NCBI GenBank assembly: GCA_022703255.1
Contig: JAKLDZ010000005.1
Location: forward strand, 1 to 39,095
Length of the DNA stretch: 39,095 nucleotides
Source: Myxococcota bacterium
GTDB lineage: Bacteria > Myxococcota_A > Polyangia > Polyangiales > Polyangiaceae
Direction of reading: 5' to 3'
Part shown: positions 8,286 through 18,800 of the stretch, piece by piece
Layout: each line of letters opens with the position of its first letter
How positions within the stretch are numbered: the stretch's first letter is position 1
Translations under genes and position numbers: made by a program
The notes under the pieces: model-generated
Database searches by the model: none
What the model was told of the DNA's origin: nothing
The model's input: only the letters and a program-made list of their open reading frames with translations

Positions 8286-8885
8286 ATGAACAGGATCCTC
8301 AAGCTGGTGCTCGTTCCCATGGCCTTCGCGTTGGCGCTCAGCGCCGCATCGCCGGCGTCGGCTGGAGAAGCGCAGGACTACATGCAGGCGCGCCAGACCG
8401 AGCTGAACGCGGTGCTTCGCACTCCGGCATCCCCGGCGCGCACGCAGAAGGTGGCCGCGATGCTCGACGCGATGTTCGACTACGACAAGCTGGCCCGCGA
8501 CTCCCTGGGTCGGCACGCCGAGGGACGCTCCGAGGACGAGATGAAGGAGTTCACCGGGCTGCTCAAGCAGCTGGTCCGCAAGGCGTACCAGAAGAACATC
8601 GAGAAGACCCTCAACTACCAGGTTTCGTGGCTCGGTGAGGAGGGCGGAGGCGACGCGGCGGTGATCAAGACCACCGCGAAGTCAACCAAGCCCGGCAGCA
8701 ACCAGGAAGAGATCTCGATCGTCTACAAGCTCCACAAGAAGGACGGCAAGTGGGCGGTCGGCGACGTAGTGACCGAGCAGTCGAGCCTGGTGAACACGTA
8801 CCGCAACCAGTTCAACCGGACCATCAACAAGGACGGCTGGAACGGGTTGATCACGAAGCTGAAGAACAAGGCCGGCCAGCGCTGA
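8286..8885 (+). CDS. MlaC/Ttg2D-like periplasmic phospholipid-binding protein
   Basis: A 199-residue protein with a clear signal peptide (MNRILKLV..., cleavage after ASPASA). The mature part resembles the MlaC (toluene-tolerance Ttg2D) family: the FDYDKLARDSLGRHAEGRS segment, LVRKAYQKNIEKTLNYQVSW, and a strand-rich end with ISIVYKLHKKDGKWAVGDVV and LVNTYRNQFN. MlaC carries phospholipids through the periplasm between outer- and inner-membrane complexes. The other Mla components (mlaA, B, D, E, F) are not nearby, so it acts with distant partners or has a separate role. The ATG at 8286 is preceded by GGAGAGAA. A sigma-54 promoter lies 50 bases upstream, which is unusual for this family. Confidence 0.8.
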   Translation: MNRILKLVLVPMAFALALSAASPASAGEAQDYMQARQTELNAVLRTPASPARTQKVAAMLDAMFDYDKLARDSLGRHAEGRSEDEMKEFTGLLKQLVRKAYQKNIEKTLNYQVSWLGEEGGGDAAVIKTTAKSTKPGSNQEEISIVYKLHKKDGKWAVGDVVTEQSSLVNTYRNQFNRTINKDGWNGLITKLKNKAGQR

Positions 8886-8982
8886 CGCTCCTGCTTGCGT
8901 GCCCCTTCGACGCGGTCTCCCTCTCCCCTTCCTTCGATTCTGGGCCATCCAAGCGGAAACCCGCTACGCTTGATCCGCCCGA

Positions 8983-11262
8983 ATGAGCCATCGCGAGCTC
9001 GCCTCCCACCGCTCTTCCCCCCCTGAGTGCCCGAGCCCAGGCGCACCACTGCGCCTTTCTGCCGCCCGCGGACAACTCAGCATCGAGCTCCAACGACCTG
9101 TCCCCATCGGCCCCGTGCTCGTCGAGGCGATGGAAGTCTCCCTCCCCGGCTTGAAGTTCCCCATCGACTTGTCGGGCGGAGTGACCCGGTTCCGCAACCG
9201 ACGCGGTGTCCTCGAACGACTCAGGATCCGGGTCCCCTTCGCGAGACTGTTACGTCACATCGAGCCCGGGGTTCGTAACACGCTCGGCCCAGGACGGTGT
9301 GAACTCGTGGTCATGCCCGGTGCCCACGGGCTCGTGTTGGGAATCCACCACGCTCGCGCTGCGCTGGCGTTCGACCTCGTGTTCGCCCCCGACGACGACC
9401 GGCTACGACTCGTCGTGGTCGATGCTCGCGGGTCCGGCCTCGGGGCCCATGCGCACGGTGCGGCCCTCCGCGCGGCTGCGGGGATCGTCGGGAGCTCCGG
9501 GAGCTGCGCCGGCAGCGTGCTGGGGCTCGACCGAGGGCTCCGAGAGCTCGTGCGGGAGCTCACGATCGACGCGGGGGCGCGGGCGCCCGAGACACGCGGA
9601 CTGCACTTCGGAGAGTGGACCGAGACCGACGATGGGGTCGAGCTCGAGGCACGACGCGACGGTGAGGCAGCGGCGTTGCCGGCTCGGGCGGTCCGGGCGC
9701 TGGAGGCCGCGCGATGGTCGCAGGCGGCCGACGACGCGTTGGCGCACGGGGATCTCGACGCGGCCCGCAGCGAGTTGCTTTCGGCGCTCGAGCGCGCGCC
9801 TCGTCATCCCGCGCTGTTGCTGCGCCTTGCCGAGATCGACCTGGTCGCCGGGCATCGTCCGGAGAGCGCATTGAGCATGCTGATCGAGGGCATGGCTGCC
9901 GTAGACGCCGGCCCTGTCGGTGCCAGGTTGCTCGCCGCAACCGGAGACCTGGAGGGAGCGACTGCGGCGATGCGCCGCGCCGCGGAGCGCGAGGTCTTCG
10001 GGCGGCTGGCCGCGCTCCTCTTCCTGGAGGCAGCCGAGTACGCGGACCGCTATCGCGACCGGGCGGTGCTGCTCGACGAGGCGGTCGCGCGGGCTCCGGG
10101 ACTCGCGGAGGCGAGGTGGGAGCGCGCAGGAGCGAGGTTGGCAGCGGGCGACGTGCAAGCGGCGGTGGCGGACTTCGATCACCTCGAGGCATCCACGCAC
10201 GGGAGTGCAGCCCGTTTCGAAGTCTGCGAGCGTGCAGGGCGCATGCTGCTCGACGCACGGGCTCCGTCGGACGCGGCGCGGATGTACCAGCGCGCCCTTC
10301 GATACCTGCCGGGAAGCGCCGAAGCGAGCGCCGGGCTGGCCCGCTCGTTCCTCGAGGTCGGAGACGGTCCACGCGCGGTAACGCTGCTGACCCGGGCCGT
10401 TGCGCTCACGGGCAAGACGGGACCGAGCCCGGGGCTGGCGTTGGAGTTGGCCGAAGGGTTGGCGGACATCACGCAGGACCTGCCCGCGGCGATTGCGCAC
10501 GCGCGCTCGGTTCCCTTCGGAGTGACGGAGACGCCCCGGGCGAGGACGCTCGAAGGACGTTGGCTGGCCGTGCTCGGGGATCTGGTGGGAGCGAGCGTTG
10601 CCTACGCGCGGGCCCGCGAGGCGATGGAGGTTTTGCCCAAGGCCGCTCCCATCCCGGCGGAGTGGTCCCTGGAAGCCGCGCGCTTCGAGGCGGAAGTTCG
10701 CGGGGACTGGCGAGCCGCGCAGAGGCACCTGGCCGTGGCGTTGGTTCGTCACCCGAACGATCCGGGCGTTCGCGGGATGTTCCGCAAGGCCGGCCTCGCC
10801 CTGGGCGGCTCCGCCGACGAAACCGCACCGGATCGCGGTCGGGAGGCTCGTGGTGTGGAGCCATCCCCTTCCCTGCCCCAGGAGCTCGAACCACAGGCAG
10901 ACGTACGTGCTGCTGCCAGCGCAGAAGTGGCGGAGGAAATCGGAGAGGAGCAGCACGAGCCTGGCGAGGTGGACGAAGGGCGGATCGCGCGTCTGAGCGA
11001 GATGGTTCAGGGGGATCCGACGAACCGGGAGGCGGTGCGCGAGCTGTGCGGCCTTCTCTCCCGCGCGCGAAGGATGCTCGACCTGTTCGCGCTCGTGTCG
11101 GCGAGGCTCGAGGAGACCGCATCCCCGGAGGATCGCGGGTGGCTGCTGTCGTATCGAGCCCAGGCGCTGCACTCGCTCATCGACGCGGCAAGAGCAGCGG
11201 GCAGGGAGGAAGAGGCCGCGCTGTACGACGAGGCGCTCGGCATGGAGCCGACGCCCGGCTGA
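8983..11262 (+). CDS. Large TPR protein with unassigned N-terminal domain
   Basis: A 759-residue protein with no signal peptide. Residues 1-245 form a beta-rich domain I do not recognise (LRLSAARGQLSIELQRPVPI, VSLPGLKFPIDLSGGVTRFR). From about 250 to 610 there are helical TPR-type repeats rich in Ala, Leu and Arg, for example ADDALAHGDLDAARSELLSA and AARMYQRALRYLPGSAEASA. An acidic linker (about 650-680, AEVAEEIGEEQHEPGEVDEG) precedes a final helical block. TPR arrays usually serve as protein-binding scaffolds, and no catalytic motif is visible. It ends 18 bases from the convergent aminotransferase gene. No good ribosome-binding site precedes the ATG at 8983, so the start is provisional. Confidence 0.82.
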   Translation: MSHRELASHRSSPPECPSPGAPLRLSAARGQLSIELQRPVPIGPVLVEAMEVSLPGLKFPIDLSGGVTRFRNRRGVLERLRIRVPFARLLRHIEPGVRNTLGPGRCELVVMPGAHGLVLGIHHARAALAFDLVFAPDDDRLRLVVVDARGSGLGAHAHGAALRAAAGIVGSSGSCAGSVLGLDRGLRELVRELTIDAGARAPETRGLHFGEWTETDDGVELEARRDGEAAALPARAVRALEAARWSQAADDALAHGDLDAARSELLSALERAPRHPALLLRLAEIDLVAGHRPESALSMLIEGMAAVDAGPVGARLLAATGDLEGATAAMRRAAEREVFGRLAALLFLEAAEYADRYRDRAVLLDEAVARAPGLAEARWERAGARLAAGDVQAAVADFDHLEASTHGSAARFEVCERAGRMLLDARAPSDAARMYQRALRYLPGSAEASAGLARSFLEVGDGPRAVTLLTRAVALTGKTGPSPGLALELAEGLADITQDLPAAIAHARSVPFGVTETPRARTLEGRWLAVLGDLVGASVAYARAREAMEVLPKAAPIPAEWSLEAARFEAEVRGDWRAAQRHLAVALVRHPNDPGVRGMFRKAGLALGGSADETAPDRGREARGVEPSPSLPQELEPQADVRAAASAEVAEEIGEEQHEPGEVDEGRIARLSEMVQGDPTNREAVRELCGLLSRARRMLDLFALVSARLEETASPEDRGWLLSYRAQALHSLIDAARAAGREEEAALYDEALGMEPTPG

Positions 11263-11280
11263 GCGAGGTGGAGGGGCCGG

Positions 11281-12222
11281 CTACTTGCCGAGGCCCGAAG
11301 ACCCGGTCGGACCGACGGGAGCGCCGTCTTCCCAGGGCATGCGGGAAGGCAGTCCACCTTCCTGACGGAACTGACGGTGGATGGCCCGCGTGACCGGACC
11401 GACCGCGCCATTTCCGACGACCTGATCGTCGATGCGGACGACTGGAAGCACTTCCCGGACGGTCGAGGAGATGAAGACCTCATCGGCCCCGATGATGTCA
11501 CCGCTGGTGAGGGTGGTGATACGCACCGGGATGTTGATCGCGGAAGCCGCGAGGAGCAGGTGCCTGCGGGTGATGCCGGGAAGGATTCCCTCGGACTCCG
11601 GAGGTGTGAGCAGGACACGGTCCTTGACGGCGAAGACGTTCGAGGTCGTGCCTTCGAGGACACGGCCGCGGCCGTCGATGATGATCGCCTCGCGAGCGCC
11701 ACTGGCGTACGCATCGCGCAGCGCGAGGAGGCTCACCAGGTAGTTCGAAACCTTCGCGCCAGCCGCGGGGGTGTTGTCCGCCGTGCGCTCGGTTCGAACG
11801 AGCAGCACGCCGATGCCGTTGCGGTAGTCGTCGAGGGGGGGCAGGGAGATCGGCTCGACGAACACGATACGCATGGGGCTGCGTGCATTGGACGGGTCGA
11901 GGCCGAGGGGTCCGACGCCTCGCGTGATCTGGATGCGGACGACCGAGTCGCCTGCCCCTTCGGCGCGCGAGATCGCGGCGAGGATCTCGCCTTTGAGCGC
12001 ATCCTGGGAGACAGGCGGGACGATCGCGACTCGGCTGGCGGATTCGAAGAGCCGCTCGACGTGAGCGTCGAGGGCGAAGGGTCTGTGATCGTAGGTGCGG
12101 AGGACCTCGAAGACCGAATCCCCGTAGAGGAATCCGCGGTCGTAGACGGAAACGAATGCGCGGTCGGGAGTGACGACGGAGCCGTCGATCATCACGATGC
12201 GGCCGGGAATGGATTCCATCAT
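11281..12222 (-). CDS. Class-IV PLP aminotransferase (IlvE/DAAT type)
   Basis: A 313-residue fold-type IV aminotransferase. It shows MIDGSVVTPDRAFVSVYDRG and FLYGDSVFEVLRTY at the N-terminus, the PLP lysine in AAGAKVSNYL (K157), the conserved Glu in RVLEGTTSNVF (E190) and the phosphate-binding GILPGITRR. The family includes branched-chain aminotransferase (IlvE), D-amino-acid aminotransferase and 4-amino-4-deoxychorismate lyase. The sequence does not settle which, although the length and the NYL motif fit IlvE or D-amino-acid types best. The ATG at 12222 has AGGAGA upstream and overlaps the TGA of the upstream acyltransferase gene (ATGA), which points to translational coupling. A second ATG follows directly. 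Confidence 0.9.
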   Translation of the reverse strand: MMESIPGRIVMIDGSVVTPDRAFVSVYDRGFLYGDSVFEVLRTYDHRPFALDAHVERLFESASRVAIVPPVSQDALKGEILAAISRAEGAGDSVVRIQITRGVGPLGLDPSNARSPMRIVFVEPISLPPLDDYRNGIGVLLVRTERTADNTPAAGAKVSNYLVSLLALRDAYASGAREAIIIDGRGRVLEGTTSNVFAVKDRVLLTPPESEGILPGITRRHLLLAASAINIPVRITTLTSGDIIGADEVFISSTVREVLPVVRIDDQVVGNGAVGPVTRAIHRQFRQEGGLPSRMPWEDGAPVGPTGSSGLGK

Positions 12223-12881
12223 GCGTTCTCCTGTGCGGCTTCTGGCCAGCCTGGGATGGGGCAATGGTCGAGGAGAGCTTGCGCCTGCGCGCAGGCTGCG
12301 TCGAGGGCGAGGGCGAGAGAGTCCTCGGGGCGTGCGCGCGAAGTCGAATCCGGGTGGACGGGTTCGCCGAGGACGACGGCGACGCGGCTGAAGGGACATG
12401 GGATTTCGAAGTGATCCCAAGAGCTCAGCTTCCACGAGCGAGAGCACGCGGCGGCGAAGGGCACGACCACTCCGCCGGATCGGGATGCGGCGAGGAGGAC
12501 ACCGGGGCGCGCCTGATGCCTTGGGCCACGCGGACCGTCCAGTGCGACGGCGCCGTCCCACCGCTCCCGGAGCATCCTGACCAGACCGATCAACGCGGCG
12601 CGCGCGTTGCGGGAGGAGGATCCCCGGACCGCATGCAGGTCGAGCCATTTGAAGGCGGAGGCCATCAGGTCACCGTCGCCGGAGAGGCTGACGATCGCGG
12701 CGGTGCGACGTCGTCGCCGGAATGCGAGCAGCGGCAGGATCTGACCGTGCCAGAGGGCGAGGACCCAGGGCAGGTCTGCGCATCGGCGCAGGGAGGGGTG
12801 GGAGGCGGAGGTGGTGCGCAGGGTCGCGATCCAGAGCCGCGCGACGAGACCGAGGACGAAGCCAAGGGCGGCCCTGCGCAT
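12219..12881 (-). CDS. DUF374 lysophospholipid acyltransferase-like protein
   Basis: A 220-residue protein of the DUF374 branch of the LPLAT/lipid A acyltransferase superfamily. It has an N-terminal hydrophobic segment (LGFVLGLVARLWIATL), the LWHGQILPLL block (His about 45), SLSGDGD (66-72), RGSSSRNA (86-93), and DGPRGPRHQARPG (115-127), all typical of the family. It probably transfers an acyl chain to a lipid acceptor at the inner membrane; the substrate is unknown. It starts 9 bases after the stop of the giant TPR gene and overlaps the aminotransferase start by 4 bases, so the three genes form one transcription unit. Confidence 0.88.
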   Translation of the reverse strand: MRRAALGFVLGLVARLWIATLRTTSASHPSLRRCADLPWVLALWHGQILPLLAFRRRRRTAAIVSLSGDGDLMASAFKWLDLHAVRGSSSRNARAALIGLVRMLRERWDGAVALDGPRGPRHQARPGVLLAASRSGGVVVPFAAACSRSWKLSSWDHFEIPCPFSRVAVVLGEPVHPDSTSRARPEDSLALALDAACAQAQALLDHCPIPGWPEAAQENA

Positions 12882-12890
12882 GTCGAGGGG

Positions 12891-15800
12891 CTACTGCTTG
12901 AGCTCCTTGAGGAGCTCCTGGGCTTTTTGGAACGAGGAGTCGTTCTCGAGGGAGCGCTCGAGCATCTGGATGGCCTTCTTGGTGTCGCCCTGACGACGGC
13001 TGATCTCGCCGAGGTAGTAGAAGACCTCGGCCTTGGTGATGGGCGCCTTGTCGTCGAGGCGCTGCAGCAGCAGGGCGCGGAAGGTCTTCTGGGCACGCTC
13101 GAGATCGTTCATGTCGAGGGCGAGGACCCCGAGGTCCACGAGGATCGCGAGGTTGCCGGGGTTGATGCGGAAGGCCTGATCGAGCTCCTGCAGGGCGCGC
13201 TCCTTCTCGCCGTCGGCGGTGAAGGCGCGAGCCAGGCGGTGGTGGATGTCGGCGAGCTCCTTGACGCGCTTTCCGGCGTAGGACTCGACGATCTTCTCGA
13301 GGGCCTTGACCGCGTCCTTGCCGCGGCCGGAGGCGCTGTAGGAGTCGCACAGGGCGAGCAGCAGGTCGCGGTCGTCGGGAGCCAGGGTGCTGGCCTTCTC
13401 GAGCAGCAGCGATGCGGCGGCGGCGTCCTTGCGTTTGTCGGTGTGGATGTCCGCGGCGGCGCGCAGGAGCTTGACCTTCGCGGCGGGTTCGACCGCGGCT
13501 TCGGCGTCCTGCGAGATCATGTCGGCCACTTCTGCCCAGGCGCCGGTGCGCTCGTAGAGCTTGCGGAGGCGCTCGCGGACGGGAGCCGAGGACGGGTCGG
13601 CGCGGAGGCCGGATTCGAGGACGCGGCGGGCGCCCGCGTCGTCCTTGACCCTGGCGAACAGGTCGGCGAGGCGCATAGCGAGCTCGACGGCCTCGTCGCC
13701 GGACAGGGAGCCAAGGATCTTCTCGAGGGTTTCTGCGGCCTTGGCGGGCTCGTTCTTGACCTCGTAGAGCCTGCCGAGGGACTCGAGGGCTCCGCGATGG
13801 TTCGGGTCACGAGCGAGCACCTGCTGATAGGCCTCGATGGCCTTCGCGGTGTCGCCGAGGCGGGACTCGTAGACCTCGCCGAGGCGCACGGTGAAGGTGA
13901 GCTCCGCTGCGGAGTCGCCGCGCCCGCGCGCCAGATCGATCTGGCCGTTGAGCAGCTCGGCGAGCTCCTCGTCGCGTCCGCTCTTCTCGTAGAGCTGAGA
14001 GAGAGAGACCACGGCGTCGGTGAGTCCGGGCTCCTCCTCGAGCACCTTGTGAAGCACGCCGACCGCGTCGGAGACGGCATCGAAGCGTGCAGCGAGCAGG
14101 TGAGCGAGCTCGAGGCGGAGCTCGTTTCGCTCCTTGGGCGTGGAGGCGACGTCGATGAGGCGCTCGAGCAGGGTGCACAGGTCCTTGTCGCGCTTCTCCT
14201 TGGCGTACAGCTCGCGAAGGGCGGCCGCGGCCCCCTTGTCTGCGGGCTCCGCGTCGAGGATCTCCTCGTAGATCTCGAGGGATCGGACGTTGTCGTTCAG
14301 CTTGTCGCGCAGCACCTCGGCAGCCTTGTGCTTGAGCGTGACGATGCTGGGGCCATCGGCGGTGAGCTCCGCGCGGCGGAGCAGCAGCTTGACGGTTTCG
14401 GGCCAGTCGCTGGCGCGCTCGCGGAACCGGGTGAGCTCCTCGAAGGGCCAGATCCAGGCATCGTCGACCTCGACGAGCTGGCGCAGTACCTGCTCGGCGA
14501 GGGGTTCGTCGTGCACCGATCCCTCGGCGAGGGTGGCCGCCTCGCGGAACAGATCGCGGCGCTTTTCGCCGTCGGTCTCGAGCATCGCCCTGCGGCGCAG
14601 GGTTTCGATGAGGTCACGCTCGCGCCCGGGCTCGCGCTGCAGGCTCTCGACGGAGCGGAGCAGCTCGAGGTTTTCGGGGTCGCGCGCGAGGGCCTTGGTG
14701 AGCGCGTCTTCGGCGGCGCGGGCATCGGCGAGCTTGTCGCGATACCAGCCGGCGAGGCGGGCGAACAGGTCGCGGGCGCTCGAGGAGTCGAGGTCGGAGG
14801 CGCCTTCGAGCGCCTTGGCGAATGCGCGAGCTGCCTCGGTCCACTGGGCGTTGATCGCGGCCAGACGCTCGATCTCCTTGAGCGTCGATTCGTCGCGGGG
14901 GTCGTCGGCGATCGCGTCTTCGAGGACGCGCTGAGCGCGGCGGGTGTCGTTGGCCTGATCTTCGAGGACGCGTGCGAGCTCGCTGCGCATCCGGAGGCGG
15001 TCTGCCGGGGACTGAGCGAACGAGATACGTTTCTCGAAGAGGTTGGCGAGGCTTTGGAAGTCGGCGCGGGCTCTGTAGACGGTTTCCAGAGCCGAGGCGG
15101 CGTCTTCGAACAGGTCCTTGTCGGCGGTGAGCTCCTCGATGGTCTCGCAGGCCTTCACGTGGTCGGGAGCGCGTTCGAGGGCCATGCGCAGGGTCTCGAG
15201 GCCCTGCATCTTGTCGCCGAAGGACTTGATCTGCAGGACGGCGAGGCGGTGGTACAGGTCGGCCTGCTTGCCGGAGTCGGTCTCGACCGAGACGCGACGC
15301 TCGAGGATGTCGGCGAGCTCGTGGTCGTTGCCGAGCTTGCTGTGCAGGCGGTCGAGGGCTTCGAGGAGATCGGGTGCATCGCCGGCCTGCTCGAGCGCCT
15401 TGCCGTAGGCAGCCACGGCCCGCTTGTCGTCGGACAGCTTGTTCTCGGCCACGCGGCCGAGGCGGGTCCACAGGTCCTTGGCGACGACGGCGTCGAAGGT
15501 GTTTCCTGCGCGTTCGGTGAGGGCGTCGGCGTAGCGGTCGTAGCCCGAGCACGCGCCGCAGAGGCGCTCGATCTCGTCGTGGAACGCGGGATCGTCGGGC
15601 GTCTCCGCGAAGGCCCGAAGCATGGCGTCGAGCGCTTTGGAGGCGTCCGACATCGAGGCGTCGAACACGACCGCGATGCTCTTGAGGGTGCGTGCGCGGT
15701 CGAGGGGTTCGGACTGGGCCTTGAGGCGCATTTCGAGGACGCCGACGAGGGTGTCGAAGCGGGAGCCTGCGCGCAGGACCGGCTCGAGGATTTCGGCGGC

Positions 15801-18800
15801 CTGCAGGCGGAGCTCTTCGCGCTCTTCGCCGAGCTTGCGCACGGCATCGATGGCGACGGAGTCCGCGGGTGCCTCTTCGAGGACCATGCGGAAGGCTTCG
15901 AGTGCCTCATTGGGCTCCGCGAGCGCGCCGGCGAGGAGTCCGCCGATTTCGCGTCGCAGGCCGACGCGATCGTCGACGGTATCGGCGACGCTGGCCTCGA
16001 GGCGCAGGGTGTCGAGCAGCTCGGACCACATCGACTCGGCCCGGTACAGCTCTTCGAGCTTGCGGAGCACGAGCCTGTCGGCCGGGCGTACGTCGAGCGC
16101 GGACCGCAGGGTGTCGATCGCAGCCGGACGATCCTTGAGCTGTTTTTCCCAGCGATCGGCGGACTGGACGAGGAGCGAGAACTTGAGGTCCTGGTCGTCG
16201 TCGCCGGCGAGCTCGACGCGGCGCTGGTACAGCTCGACGAGGCGCTTGGCGTCGTCCTTCTGCTCGTACAGCTCGATCAGGCAATCGATCGTGTAGGCGC
16301 TCATGGGATCGAGCTCGAAGGCGCGCTCGTAGTCGGCGACGGCGCCGTCGGAATCCTCGAGCATGTCGCGTCGCGTCTCGCCGACGCGGCGCCACACCGA
16401 CGCGCGTTCCTCGTCGGAGCCGATGAGGTCGGCCTTTTTGGTGAGGACGCGGACCAGGGTGGGCCAGTCGGAGAGCAACGTGGCGAGGTAGTCGATTTTC
16501 TCGAGGGGAGCGGGATCGGACTCGTCGGTAGCGGCGAGGCGTTCGTAGGCGACGAGGGCGCTGCGGGGGTCGTCGCGGCGCTCGTCCTGGACGACGGCGA
16601 GGGCAGCGAGGAGATCGCGCAGGGTGGTTCCTTCGGCGTCCTTGGCCGCGGCCTCGTAAGCCTCGGCGAGGTCGTCCCAGGCGCCGAGGTCACCGGCCAG
16701 ACGCTCGAGGTCGGCGCGGATGTCGGAGTCGTCGGCGACGATCTCGAAGGCAGCGCGCAGGGCTTCGAAGGCCCGGCTCTTGTCGTTCCCGCGCTGCTCC
16801 CACAGGCGAGCGGTCTCACGCAGGATCGAGATTCTATCGACGTCGTCGCTCGCGAGGTCGAAGCGCTGGGCGTTGAGGTAGATGAGCTTGCGCCAGTCGT
16901 CGGCCCCCTCGTGGATGGGCATGAGGATCTCGACGATGCGCTCCTTGTGCTGATCGTCGGCGGCGAGCAGGGCCTCGAGGTCGGCGACGGCCTCTTTGTG
17001 GCCCGGGGAGCGGCGGACGATTTCCTCGTACTGGTCGATGGCGCCGACGAGGTCATGGATCTGGTCGCGCAGCAGGCGAGCGAGGTCGAGGCGGTAGGCG
17101 CACCCCTTGTCGAGGTCCTCCTCGCCTTCGGCACGCTGCAGGCAGAGCTCGGACAGCTCAGTCCAGCGTTCCCGCGTGCGATACAGCGCAGTCAGCGCGT
17201 CGAGAGACACCTCGTCGTGCTCGTCCACGTCGAGCGCCGATCGATACGTCTCGATGGCCTTGTCGAGGTCGAGCAGGGAGTTGCGCTCGAGGTCTGCGAT
17301 GGTGTGCAGGACCTTGAGTCGGTCGACGGGGTCGTAGCGATGATCGAGAGCGCTGCGATAGAGGGCGACCCGCTCGGAGGGCCTGTCGGCCTTGATGAGC
17401 AGGGCGTCGATGGCGCCGAACAGCTCGCGGGAGTCGGGCTCGAAGTCGAGGGCGCGGCGATAGAACGCGAGGGCTCGGTCCGTGTTGCCGAGCTCGGCGA
17501 AGAGCTCGCCGGTGCGGCGGCACAGCTTGGCGGTGGCGGGCTCGTCGGAGGGGATCTTCTCGAGCTCGGCGGCGAAGATGTCGGCGAGCCTGCGCTCTGC
17601 GCCGGCGACCTTGGCCTGGCTTTCGAGCTGACGCCACGTGTCCTGGTCGGTGATGTCCTCGTGCAGGAGCTTCGCGGTGGTTTCGAGGGCGGCGGAGAAG
17701 TCCTCTTCCTGCTCCTCCTGCATGAGGGCGAGGCGACGGAGCAGCTCGCGACGCTTGTCGCTGTCCTGGCTGGCGGCGAGGCGCGCCTCGATGGTGACCT
17801 TGACGCGCTTCCACTCTGCGGTGTTGAGGTAGAAGGGCTCGAGCATTTCGGCGGCACGAGCGCGGTGCTCCGGATCCTCGGCGTGCTCGAGCAGGCGCTC
17901 GAGCTCCGCGATCGCGGCCGGGTTCTGCGGGTCGATGGCGAGCGCATCGGCGAGCTCGTCAAACGCGCGGAGCGTGTCGCCGAGCCTGGCGTCGGCGACC
18001 TGCGCGATCTTCACGCGCAGCAGGGCCTTGTCGGTGGACTCCTGATCGAGCTGACGCTCAGAGAGGGCAACGAGGTCGTTGTAGCGGTCGGTCTCGGTGT
18101 AGAGCTTCTCGAGGGCCTCGACAGCAGCGGGGTCGAGGTCGAGGTCGAGGACCGACTCGTAGACGGCGATGGCGGCGGGGCGATCCTGGAGGACCTCGCT
18201 GCAGAGCCGCGCCTGGCGGAAGAGCAGCTGCTTCTTCTCACCCTCGTTCTCGGCGACATCCACCCTGCGGCGGATGATGTTCAGAAGGGCGTTGGCGTCG
18301 CCGGCCTCCTCGTACAGCGCCTCGAGTGCGATGAGCGCGCGCGGATCGTCGCCGTGGATGTCGAGAGCCTTGAGGTAGTTCTCGCGAGCGAGCTCGCGGT
18401 CCGCGAGCTCGGTGCGCGCAAGCTCTGCGATGCGCAGGGTCACACTGAGCTGGATGTCGCCGTCGAGGATCTGGCCGACGACCTCGCGCAGGAGCGCGAC
18501 GAGCTCGGGGAATCTGCGGGTGGCGGAAGCGAGGCGTTCGACGGTGTCGAGCCAACCCTGGACGGAGTCGGTGCCAGCGGCTTCCTTGAGGCCACCGACG
18601 GCGAACTGGAAGGCGCGAGCGGGGTCGGCGAGGGGGCCTTCGGCGACCTTGACGGCCTGCTCGAGCAGGTCGAGGCGCTCGACGGGGGAGTAGCTGGTTT
18701 CGGCTTCGATCTGGACGACCTTGAGGAGCTTCTCGTGGTCGCCGTCGGCCTCGTACAGGGGGTGCAGCACCTGGGCGGCATCCCTGCGGGCGGAGGGGTT

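Noticed and set aside
6680-8320. Minus-strand open frame of over 500 codons opposite pilS
   Set aside because: Arg/His-rich shadow. The plus strand encodes a complete histidine kinase.
9403-11172. Minus-strand open frame opposite the 759-residue TPR protein
   Set aside because: No domain, Arg/Pro/Gln-rich composition, and the plus-strand frame shows regular TPR-like helices.
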